Shown here piece by piece: positions 48,669 to 55,430 of a stretch of DNA of 55,430 nt (positions are counted from its first letter, which is position 1; each line of letters starts with the position of its first letter). The notes under the pieces were generated by a model. The model did no database searches, was not told the DNA's origin, and was given only the letters and a program-made list of their open reading frames with translations. This stretch comes from Planctomyces sp. (lineage in GTDB: Bacteria; Planctomycetota; Planctomycetia; Planctomycetales; Planctomycetaceae): the NCBI GenBank assembly GCA_019636235.1, contig JAHBXW010000027.1, forward strand, positions 1 to 55,430. The letters run 5' to 3'. A program made the translations under genes and the position numbers.

Positions 48669-49592
48669 ATGGTCAACTCAGGCGGCAGACGACATGGGTT
48701 CTCGCTGATCGAACTGCTTGTCGCGATCAGCGTCATCGCGATTCTGATGGCGCTGCTGCTGCCGGCGGTGCAGGCCGCGCGAGCCGCCGCGAGGCAGGTC
48801 GCGTGCCGAAACAATCTCCGGCAGATCGGACTCGCGCTTCACAATTACCACGACTCGGCCCGCATGTTTCCGCCGGTCAGCATCGTGGACTGGAAGCCTT
48901 ACGTCTCCGGCGAGTCGCCGTACCCGCTGCACTTCTGGGCGTGGACGACGCAGATTCTTCCTGAGACCGACCAGGCGGCCATCTTCGCCGAGTTTCAGGC
49001 CAGGAGACATCTCGATTTCGAGCGGGATTGCGGGCTGCTGGCGGATCTCTGCGGCTGGAAGCATCCCCTGTATCGGTGCCCGCAGGATCCTCACGTCGAA
49101 GCCGTCTTCGACTGGACCGGACCCTGCGGACATTTCACAGCCTCCCAAACCAGTTACTTCGCGAGCCTGGGAACCGACCGCGGGCCATACTTCATGCCTC
49201 CCGAGCCCTGGGGGCCTCACAAGGACAACGACGGCGTGTTCCTTGCCGTGAACAAGGGCTGCCGAATCCAGGATGTGACGGACGGCGCCTCTCAGACGTT
49301 CCTTCTGGGCGAACGGACGGGAGACCCGAATGCCTACTACGGGTGGTGGGCCGTCGGGGTCGGCTTGGACGGACATTCGCTGGGCGACAACGGGATGGAT
49401 GTGTGGGACGGATTCCGCGACGGGACGCCCGGCAATCAGGCGGATATCGCCCACTTCTGGAGCATGCATCCCGGCGGCGCGAATTTCACCCTGGTGGACG
49501 GCAGCGTTCGATTCATCTCCTATTCGATCAACTACGGCACGATTCAGGCGCTTGCCACGCGCAGCCAGAGCGACGTCCCGGGCGAGTTCTAG
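48669..49592 (+). CDS. DUF1559 protein with type IV pilin-like N-terminus
   Basis: A 307-residue protein. ATG 48669 is preferred because GAGG lies 10 bases upstream and the leader becomes short; ATG 48642 is an alternative that adds 9 residues. The prepilin leader is [28 protein letters not shown], with cleavage before Phe and a Glu at +5, followed by the DUF1559 motif [17 protein letters not shown]. The mature domain contains [18 protein letters not shown] and a C-terminal [21 protein letters not shown], the family hallmark. These proteins are presumably processed by prepilin peptidase and assembled into or exported by pseudopili. The lipoprotein gene follows 89 bp later. Confidence 0.93.
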   Translation: MVNSGGRRHGFSLIELLVAISVIAILMALLLPAVQAARAAARQVACRNNLRQIGLALHNYHDSARMFPPVSIVDWKPYVSGESPYPLHFWAWTTQILPETDQAAIFAEFQARRHLDFERDCGLLADLCGWKHPLYRCPQDPHVEAVFDWTGPCGHFTASQTSYFASLGTDRGPYFMPPEPWGPHKDNDGVFLAVNKGCRIQDVTDGASQTFLLGERTGDPNAYYGWWAVGVGLDGHSLGDNGMDVWDGFRDGTPGNQADIAHFWSMHPGGANFTLVDGSVRFISYSINYGTIQALATRSQSDVPGEF

Positions 49593-49681
49593 CGGTCCGC
49601 CCGCATCGTCCGCGGGACGAAGGCGAGCATGGCGCGCGTTGCCCCAGCAGGCGCCAACGACACCCTGAATTGAGGAATCCC

Positions 49682-50095
49682 ATGCCGCAATCCACCAACC
49701 GGTCCCTGGCCCGCGCGTCAAACATCGCGGCCGCAACGGTGTCGATCGTCGTGCTTGCCGGCTGCGGCGGCCAGGCCGGCCTGAAGGGCACGGTGACGGA
49801 TGGCACAACCCCTCTCGCGGCGGGCCAGATCACGTTTCTCCCGGGTCCGGGAACCGAGGGGGCCTCCGTGCACTCCGAGGTTAAGGACGGGCGGTTCGCC
49901 CTCGACTCAACCGAGTCGCTTTCGGGGGGCGAATACGTCGTCCGAATTGTCGTGGACGCTTCGCAGACGCCGTCGACGGAACTCGACGACAAATGGCGCA
50001 GAGGAGGATCAACGAAAACCTACGAGATCGTGCGCCGAATCGAGGCCGCCAGTCCCACTGCCGATTTCAAACTGCAGGACATGCGCGCCAAGTGA
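49682..50095 (+). CDS. Small lipoprotein with carboxypeptidase-regulatory-like fold
   Basis: A 137-residue protein from ATG 49682 with GAGGA upstream. The signal has a lipobox VVLAGC at about residues 23-28, so the protein is membrane-anchored. The mature part starts GLKGTVTDGTTPLAAGQITFLPG and continues SEVKDGRFALDSTESLSGGEYVVRI, the pattern of a beta-sandwich (transthyretin/CarboxypepD-reg-like) that planctomycetes use in small lipoproteins next to DUF1559 genes. Function unknown; likely surface-located and associated with the pilin-like protein upstream. Confidence 0.82.
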   Translation: MPQSTNRSLARASNIAAATVSIVVLAGCGGQAGLKGTVTDGTTPLAAGQITFLPGPGTEGASVHSEVKDGRFALDSTESLSGGEYVVRIVVDASQTPSTELDDKWRRGGSTKTYEIVRRIEAASPTADFKLQDMRAK

Positions 50096-50442
50096 CGTAT
50101 GCCCCGCAGGCGGGAACGCCGAGCCGCCCGTCACACCTGCGGGCCGGCGGCCGGTTCGATCAGATCGTCGCCGCGCAGCTGCTTGGGAGACCAACAGGTC
50201 CGTAAGCGCTGATATCTGAAGTCCGCTTCAGGTTCGGCTGGTTCAGTATTTTCCCGAATCCGACGGGGTTTGGGATGCTCGGTGATTGACAGTTCGCGAT
50301 GGGGCGATTATTAAGAGGGTCATTGCGAGCCTGCTGAATGTAGTTGCTGTTTGTTGCGGACTGACGGCGCCGACCGGGCGATTGGCCATTCTTCCGGCCA
50401 TTCTTCTCAACCCCGAGTCTTGGACAATCGGAGGTGTGGCCC
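50096..50442. other. Intergenic region with a sigma-70-like promoter
   Basis: About 350 bases without a gene and clearly more AT-rich than the surroundings. It contains TTGACA at 50286-50291, a 17-bp spacer and TATTAA at 50309-50314, a good promoter for the three-gene unit starting at 50443. GGAGGTG at 50430-50436 is the ribosome binding site of that first gene. Confidence 0.6.
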
Positions 50443-50844
50443 ATGTTGTCGTCTCGTTCTTGCAGTGCGCTGGCGTTTCTGGCGGCGATGTTTGTTGCGG
50501 TTTCCGCCCAGGCGGATGATCCGCCGGAGGAGTTGGAAACGGGGCAACACGTCTTCATTGTGGAACACTATGGCGGTCTTGGCACAGTCTTCGAGTTCGT
50601 GGTCACGATTGAGGAGCACGATGGTTCTCCGCCTGTCTGGAATGAACTGTCGACGCACCTTCGGGAGCCAATTCCCCATCGCAAGGCAACGATGGTATAT
50701 CCCATGTACTATCGACATCTTTATTGGGTCGTCGTTTCAGATCTCGATCCGGAGAAAATCTGTCGAGGGAAAATCGAGGTCAAGGACCAGTTCGGTAACT
50801 GGCAGCTCTGGGGATACACGGATCCGTTCTATCCGCACCCCTGA
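50443..50844 (+). CDS. Exported protein of unknown function
   Basis: A 133-residue protein from ATG 50443, preceded by GGAGGTG at 6-base spacing; a GTG at 50434 overlaps that site and is unlikely. The signal peptide is MLSSRSCSALAFLAAMFVAV with cleavage after AQA. The mature part (DDPPEELETGQHVFIVEHYG) is a compact alpha/beta protein rich in aromatic residues (YPMYYRHLYWVVV) with no recognised domain. Codon use and GC content are lower than in its neighbours, which suggests recent acquisition or low expression. A DUF1559 gene follows after 15 bp, so it belongs to that unit. Confidence 0.7.
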   Translation: MLSSRSCSALAFLAAMFVAVSAQADDPPEELETGQHVFIVEHYGGLGTVFEFVVTIEEHDGSPPVWNELSTHLREPIPHRKATMVYPMYYRHLYWVVVSDLDPEKICRGKIEVKDQFGNWQLWGYTDPFYPHP

Positions 50845-50859
50845 ATCTGCAAGGAGTCC

Positions 50860-51735
50860 ATGATGTCACGCCGATCCGGATTCACGGTGGTCGAAGTCCT
50901 GACAGTCACGGCCATCCTGGGCCTGCTGATGTCGTTGCTCGTGGTCGCGGTTCAGAAATCGCGGGCCACGGCCCGGCGGCTGCAGTGCGCCAACAACCTG
51001 AAGCAGATCGGCATCGCGGTCGAGGCCTGCGTGGCCGCGTCGGGCGAATACCCCACGTACAGCCACAAGGCCTGGGCCGACATCAGCCGCGCCCTGGGCC
51101 TGCCGGTGAGGGATGACCATCCCTCGCCGATGCAGGTTCCGGTCTACAAATGTCCCGGCGAGGACTATCCGAACGCCGCGCAACAGGGCGAACGGTCGTA
51201 TACGATGAACGCCGGCACGCATTTTCGAAGCGCGGATCAATATCGAGACGGATATATGACGGACTCGAAGCCGCGGCCGTCTTCGGCCTTCACGGACGGC
51301 CTGTCGCAGACCGCGTTCTTCTCCGAACGGCTCATCACCAGCCCCGGAGACACAGACCCCCAGGTCCTGGCCCAGCCGCAGCGCTACCTGTGGTGGACGC
51401 CCGCGGTCATCGAGCGCACTCCAGGCAACGAGCCGGCCGTCATCCAGGACTGCGAGACCAATCGGACATCCCAATTGCCGTACCGGTATTGGAGCACGAG
51501 TTATGGCGGGGGATACGACCATCGGCTGCCGCCCAACCGGCCCGGCTGCTGGAACGGCCCGTTTCCGGACGCGTACCGCCATGACGCGACGGCGCCCGCG
51601 TCCAGCAACCACTCGGGCGGGGTCAACGTGCTGTATGGCGACGGCCATGTGAGCTTTGTCTCGGATGCGGTGGACATCACGATCTGGCGGGCCTTGGGGA
51701 CGATCAATGGCGGCGAATCGGTGGGTGAATTCTGA
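50860..51735 (+). CDS. Second DUF1559 protein with type IV pilin-like N-terminus
   Basis: A 291-residue protein from ATG 50860 with AAGGAG at normal spacing. The prepilin leader is very short: MMSRRSG|FTVVEVLTVTAILGLLMSLLVVAV, with Glu at +5. CANNLKQIGIAVEACV is the DUF1559 motif. The central part has SSAFTDGLSQTAFFSERLI and the end HSGGVNVLYGDGHVSFVSD, equivalent to the H-x-G-G...DGSV hallmark. It is only distantly similar to the first DUF1559 protein here, so they are not a recent duplicate. The lipoprotein gene overlaps its end. Confidence 0.92.
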   Translation: MMSRRSGFTVVEVLTVTAILGLLMSLLVVAVQKSRATARRLQCANNLKQIGIAVEACVAASGEYPTYSHKAWADISRALGLPVRDDHPSPMQVPVYKCPGEDYPNAAQQGERSYTMNAGTHFRSADQYRDGYMTDSKPRPSSAFTDGLSQTAFFSERLITSPGDTDPQVLAQPQRYLWWTPAVIERTPGNEPAVIQDCETNRTSQLPYRYWSTSYGGGYDHRLPPNRPGCWNGPFPDAYRHDATAPASSNHSGGVNVLYGDGHVSFVSDAVDITIWRALGTINGGESVGEF

Positions 51736-52444
51736 CATCGCGGTTGGGATGGCGGCGTTGGTCCTGGCGGCCCTGCTGGCCGGGTGCGGCAAGTCGAAGC
51801 CCGAGCTGTTCGATCGGTTCGTCGTGACGGACCACGCCGGCCAGCCGCTGCCGGACAAGCCGGAGATCATCGCCGGGGACGCGATCGACCTGGCGATCGC
51901 CTATCAGGGAGGCTCATTGACGGAGTTCGGGGACCGTCCGCTGCAGGCGCCCGAGGACTGGCGCTTCTTCTGGGAGATGAAGGACTCCAAGGGCAAGACA
52001 TGTATGCCCAAAGGCGTCGTGCCGATTTTCGAGTTCCACACCTACGGGGAGCTGGGGACGGAGGGAACGGTCGGTCGCAATTCGAGCCTGATCTGGTCGT
52101 CGCCCGAGCAGGCGCCTCCCGAGCACGCGGGGCTGATCGCGCGCTGGGGCCGGATCCGGACGCCCGTCGAGCCGGGCGAGTACACGCTGCTGGTCATGGC
52201 CTATCCGACGGCCGATCCACGCCGGTACGACGAGGAGAGGCCGACGTACGGTCAGAGCATCGAGGCGTTCCGGCTGCCGTTCACGATCGTCTCCGCGGAG
52301 CCAGGCCAGGAACCGGTCCGGCCCAATACGGCCGGCGTCCAGCCCTATAGTTCGCCGCAGGAACGCAAACGCATGCTGCAGAATGGCGGCAGTCGAGTCG
52401 GGCCGTACGATCCGACGATTCTGAAGACGCTCAAGCCGCGCTGA
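51707..52444 (+). CDS. Lipoprotein of unknown function
   Basis: A 245-residue protein if started at ATG 51707, which overlaps the DUF1559 gene by 29 bases; later starts at GTG 51725 and ATG 51749 are possible. The lipobox LAGC lies in MAALVLAALLAGCGKSKPE. The mature part is beta-rich (FDRFVVTDHAGQPLPDKPEI, EYTLLVMAYPTADPRRYDEE) and has no known catalytic motif. As in the first module, a lipoprotein follows a DUF1559 pilin-like gene. It is convergent with the phage-like gene at 52576. Confidence 0.75.
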   Translation: MAANRWVNSDIAVGMAALVLAALLAGCGKSKPELFDRFVVTDHAGQPLPDKPEIIAGDAIDLAIAYQGGSLTEFGDRPLQAPEDWRFFWEMKDSKGKTCMPKGVVPIFEFHTYGELGTEGTVGRNSSLIWSSPEQAPPEHAGLIARWGRIRTPVEPGEYTLLVMAYPTADPRRYDEERPTYGQSIEAFRLPFTIVSAEPGQEPVRPNTAGVQPYSSPQERKRMLQNGGSRVGPYDPTILKTLKPR

Positions 52445-52575
52445 GGGCCCAACGCCTTCCGGCAAGCGGCCCCCGCGGCTCAGCCTGCGCTCGTCATTTC
52501 GCAGCCAGGGCGGCCTGACCCCGAGCGGGCAGAACCAGCGCGGCAAGAAGGGCGGCCGAATTGCAATGCCTCGCA

Positions 52576-53451
52576 TCAGGCGTGCGGGCCGGCGGCCGGT
52601 TCGATGAGATAGTCGCCGTGCAGCCAGACCCGCGCCCCGTCCGCCAGGTCCCGAACCGCATACCGGAACAGCCCGGTTGAGAAGTGCAGCTCCTCGGGGA
52701 CGGCCATCACGGCGACGTTCGCATCGGCCCCGTCGACCGAGACGCTCAGCATCCCCACCACGCTGCCTGTCCGCGTTTCCAGGACGAACTGCAGCGTCTT
52801 CCCGGCCAGGCTCAGCGGCGCGCCTGTCGAATCAAACACCGCCACGCGATGGGTGATCGACCCCCGCGCGTACGCGACCAGCGGCGAAGGGCGGACGGGC
52901 TGCGTTTGCACGCTCGTCACGATGGGGAGCACCTGGACGACACCCGAGCCGCCGACCCACGCGCCGTCGCCGCGGTTGCGGATCGCCTTCAACGAATCGG
53001 TCGCCGGGGAATAGCTTCCCTCCGCGCCGTTGAGTTCCGCGAGCGCCGCCGGCGCGGCGGCCGCAGCGTCCGATCGCAGCGCCAGCCGCAGCCAGTCCCG
53101 CAGCGACGTGATGCCCGCCAGAATGTCCTGGACGTGTTCGACGCGATCCTCAAGCGCGCCGGCCGCGACGTCCGGCAGCGTGACGCCCCGCCACACGATG
53201 CCGCGGGCCGCCGTGCCTGCGATCGTCCCGGAGACTTCGATCTCGAACTGGTCCCCGGGGGACGAGGCGGGCAGCGCGACGGTCGCCAGCGACAGCCCGA
53301 TGGCCAGAGCCGTCACGTCGACTTCCGCGTCCAGCACCGCCCCGTTGCGGTGCAGGACCGCGAGCGGTGGTTCGTCGAAATCGGCAGCGGCGCCGTCGGG
53401 AGACTGCGTGGTGAACCGGGCATACACGATGCCGCCAGGTGCGATGATCAT
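52576..53451 (-). CDS. Phage virion-associated-like protein
   Basis: A 291-residue protein from ATG 53451, overlapping the upstream gene's stop by 4 bases (ATGA), so translation is coupled. There is no signal peptide. Residues 1-100 (IVYARFTTQSPDGAAADFDEPPLAVLHRNGAVLD, then LSLATVALPASSPGDQFEIEV) match, from memory, a domain of phage tail or head-decoration proteins that begins FTTQ(S/A)PTGA and describes a polar immunoglobulin-like strand set. GSYSPATDSLKAIRNRGD resembles the S-L-x-A-I-R-D-R-G-D sequence seen in the same phage proteins. The C-terminal part is beta-rich. The role is probably structural. Confidence 0.55.
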   Translation of the reverse strand: MIIAPGGIVYARFTTQSPDGAAADFDEPPLAVLHRNGAVLDAEVDVTALAIGLSLATVALPASSPGDQFEIEVSGTIAGTAARGIVWRGVTLPDVAAGALEDRVEHVQDILAGITSLRDWLRLALRSDAAAAAPAALAELNGAEGSYSPATDSLKAIRNRGDGAWVGGSGVVQVLPIVTSVQTQPVRPSPLVAYARGSITHRVAVFDSTGAPLSLAGKTLQFVLETRTGSVVGMLSVSVDGADANVAVMAVPEELHFSTGLFRYAVRDLADGARVWLHGDYLIEPAAGPHA

Positions 53452-55418
53452 TGCGCGAGGCCCTTGATGAGTCCGGCGCCGATCAGCGGCACGCCTCCCG
53501 CACTGCCGGACGGTGTCTGCAGGAGCTGATTGAAGAATGGTTCGGCCGGAAGGCCCACCGTGTTCATCGGGACCGTCGGCGCGGCGGACAGGCTGGCGAG
53601 CGAACCGCTCCCCATGGAAACGGTGACAATGCCGGACGGCTCCGTCGCGAGTTCGACCAGGACGATATTCGCCGCCAGCCGGGAAGCGCCCGCCAGGGTC
53701 ATCGGCAGGCCGCTGTCGCGCACGACAAAAACAGCCGAAGTGTAGGGTCCGCCCGGATCGGCGAGCGTCGAATCGAACGTGATCGTGACCTGCGTGCCGG
53801 TCCGCTGGATGGCCTGCAGGCGGGGGCCGCGCCCAGGCGTGGCGCCGAAGCACGCCGCGTTGATCGCCCGCCGCCAGCGCTCGGCCAGCACGTTCAAATG
53901 CGCGTTGGAACGGAAATGGAGCTTGTCCGTCAAAGGGGCGACGTCCCACAGCACGGGGCCGGGCCGGATGCGGGAATTCGTCGACCACGCTCCGGCCTGC
54001 GCGGCGCGGATCACGTCCAGGTCGGCGTCGTCTGCCGTATTGCCGGAAGCGGCGACCTGGCCCAGCTGGGCGACGATCACCCGGGGCGCGGCGCCATGCC
54101 AGGCAATCGCGGAATCCCAGCCGTCGGCCATCGTGTCGAGTCGTCCGGCATAGGTCGGCCCGGCGACGCCGCTGATCGCGTCGGTTTCTCCCTGATGATG
54201 ACAGATCCAGCGCAGCCCGCCGCAACGGCTGTTCGCGATCGAGTTCAACAACGCGGTGTAACCCGTTCCGCCGTTCGCCCAATAGCTGCTGCCCGTGCCG
54301 CCGACGGCGACGCACAGCCAGCCGACGGGGACGTTGCGGTCATCGAGGAGCTTCGTCGAGACGAGCGGCCAGACGGAGCCGACGTTGGTGGTGCCGCTGG
54401 TGGGGTCGGCGCAGGACTTCCAGCCGACCGACGCGTTCCAGGCGCTGGCGCCGGTTCCCGAACCGTTGGGTGTGTGGTTCTGGGCGGACGTGCCGCGTCC
54501 GTCGGCGTTGCTTTGCCCGGTCGCGGCGGCGACATCGCCAATCCGCACGTTGGCGACCGAAACGCTGACCGCGGGATTGCCGACGAAGCGGACGTCGACC
54601 GTCCCCTGTCCGACGGATTGATCGGGCAGCAGGACGTCGAAGGCCCCGCCGGAGGGGGAGGGAACGACCGTCTGCCACGTGCCGCCATTGAACCGCGCCT
54701 CGATGCCGGCTGAGGCGTCGCCGGAATACGTTCCGGCAATGGGCAGGTCGGCACGGTCGTCGCTGGCGCGGCGCTGACGGCAGAAATGCGGCATCGGCCA
54801 GTCCAGGGCCAGGCCGGCGATCGGCGTGTAGTCGACGGAGATGTCGTCCACGATCAGGTTGGTGACGCCCAGGAATCCGACGTGACCGCTGAGGTGAGTG
54901 CCGTCGGTCCATTGATGCGCCTGAACCCAGGCCGAGCCATTCCAGGAGTAAGCGGTGATCGTGCAGGTCGGACCGGACACGCTGGCCGTCACGCGCCAGC
55001 GGAAATCGGTCGTGGCGGGCATGCTGCCGGTTGAGGGGGTGGGGCTGACGTTCGAGTACGAGGCGGCGGCGGTCTGTCGATGCAGTTCGATGCGGTTGTC
55101 CGTGCCGTAGTCCCACTGGACGAGATAGCCCGTCGAGTGCACGGTCGGGTTGGCGCGAAAGATGCCGACTCCGGAGCGGAGGGTGTTGGCGCCGTCGGGC
55201 CGCATGCGGAACTGCATGTCGACTCCCTGACAGGCAGGAATGTCGTCGAGCGTGAAGTACATCTGGCTGCTCGACTGGACTCCGCGGACCGCTTTCGACC
55301 CCAGGCCGCCGCCGCCCGAGTCATCGATGACGGTGATCGAAGCGCCCTGACGAAGCGTGCAGCCAGCGGGCGCTGAACCGACGGAATCGCCTTCGAAGTC
55401 GTAATGCACAGTTGGCAT
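53448..55418 (-). CDS. SGNH (sialate O-acetylesterase-like) esterase with LamG-like N-terminus, phage-tail type
   Basis: A 656-residue protein from ATG 55418 without a signal peptide, so it is not secreted by Sec. Residues 1-200 (TVHYDFEGDSVGSAPAG... and DDISVDYTPIAGL) look like a concanavalin/LamG beta-sandwich. Residues about 225-500 are an SGNH hydrolase: block I AATGQSNADGRG with Ser in GQSN, VAVGGTGSSYWANGG, HHQGETDA, and DKLHFRSNAHL with the Asp-x-x-His pair. The C-terminal 130 residues form another beta domain and a Gly/Ser-rich end. Such esterases deacetylate polysaccharides, as tail-spike enzymes do. It overlaps the next gene by 4 bases, and its upstream neighbours lie beyond the window. 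Confidence 0.75.
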   Translation of the reverse strand: MPTVHYDFEGDSVGSAPAGCTLRQGASITVIDDSGGGGLGSKAVRGVQSSSQMYFTLDDIPACQGVDMQFRMRPDGANTLRSGVGIFRANPTVHSTGYLVQWDYGTDNRIELHRQTAAASYSNVSPTPSTGSMPATTDFRWRVTASVSGPTCTITAYSWNGSAWVQAHQWTDGTHLSGHVGFLGVTNLIVDDISVDYTPIAGLALDWPMPHFCRQRRASDDRADLPIAGTYSGDASAGIEARFNGGTWQTVVPSPSGGAFDVLLPDQSVGQGTVDVRFVGNPAVSVSVANVRIGDVAAATGQSNADGRGTSAQNHTPNGSGTGASAWNASVGWKSCADPTSGTTNVGSVWPLVSTKLLDDRNVPVGWLCVAVGGTGSSYWANGGTGYTALLNSIANSRCGGLRWICHHQGETDAISGVAGPTYAGRLDTMADGWDSAIAWHGAAPRVIVAQLGQVAASGNTADDADLDVIRAAQAGAWSTNSRIRPGPVLWDVAPLTDKLHFRSNAHLNVLAERWRRAINAACFGATPGRGPRLQAIQRTGTQVTITFDSTLADPGGPYTSAVFVVRDSGLPMTLAGASRLAANIVLVELATEPSGIVTVSMGSGSLASLSAAPTVPMNTVGLPAEPFFNQLLQTPSGSAGGVPLIGAGLIKGLAQ

Positions 55419-55430
55419 GAGTCGGACAGA

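Overview
This window is high-GC bacterial DNA whose gene content points firmly to Planctomycetota. It carries planctomycete-specific families (PSCyt1/DUF1549/DUF1553 cytochrome proteins, DUF1501, DUF1080, DUF1559 pilin-like proteins, an LEPR-XLL-type extracellular protein), membrane-anchored Ser/Thr kinases fused to large sensor or WD40 regions, and ECF sigma factors encoded next to them. No rRNA, tRNA or CRISPR array was seen. All family names were assigned by reading motifs; no database search was run.

Layout. 1-6455: a possible insertion-sequence remnant, a Tat-exported phosphoesterase, an acsA/cation-antiporter unit, a small lipoprotein and an exported protein. 6456-7980: gene-poor, holding one 56-residue gene with its own terminator and a long non-coding stretch. 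7981-19190: an extracellular protein built from seven exact-length 22-residue repeats, a DegT aminotransferase, a 1344-residue receptor kinase, a half-size UvrA-like ATPase, holA and an APC permease. 19637-21676: groES-groEL. 22313-26147: an exported alpha/beta hydrolase, divergent from a cytochrome protein fused to a degenerate peptidase-like domain, followed by an ECF sigma factor. 26318-33498: a GntR regulator divergent from a four-gene set (cytochrome PSCyt1/PSD1, DUF1501, Gfo/Idh, DUF1080). 33576-35404: lexA with a translationally overlapped STN-like gene. 35749-42768: an ABC-2 export operon with a large membrane-anchored partner and a repeat-rich exported protein. 43017-43977: an exported protein and a small membrane protein. 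44500-52444: a frameshifted ECF sigma gene, a kinase-WD40 protein, and two pilin-like/lipoprotein modules. 52576-55418: two overlapping minus-strand genes that look like phage virion or tail accessory genes, one of them an SGNH esterase; their module continues past the right edge.

How the parts may work together. The best candidate for an undescribed system is the GntR-controlled cluster at 26318-33498. A perfect 19-bp palindrome sits inside the spacer of the predicted promoter for a cytochrome, DUF1501, Gfo/Idh and DUF1080 gene set. This suggests substrate-inducible oxidative breakdown of a glycoside in the periplasm, with electrons passed to a surface cytochrome. Other points to check are the lexA-STN coupling, the half-size UvrA with an unrelated C-terminal region, the single-base frameshift that splits a sigma factor just upstream of its kinase, and the 22-residue-repeat surface protein.
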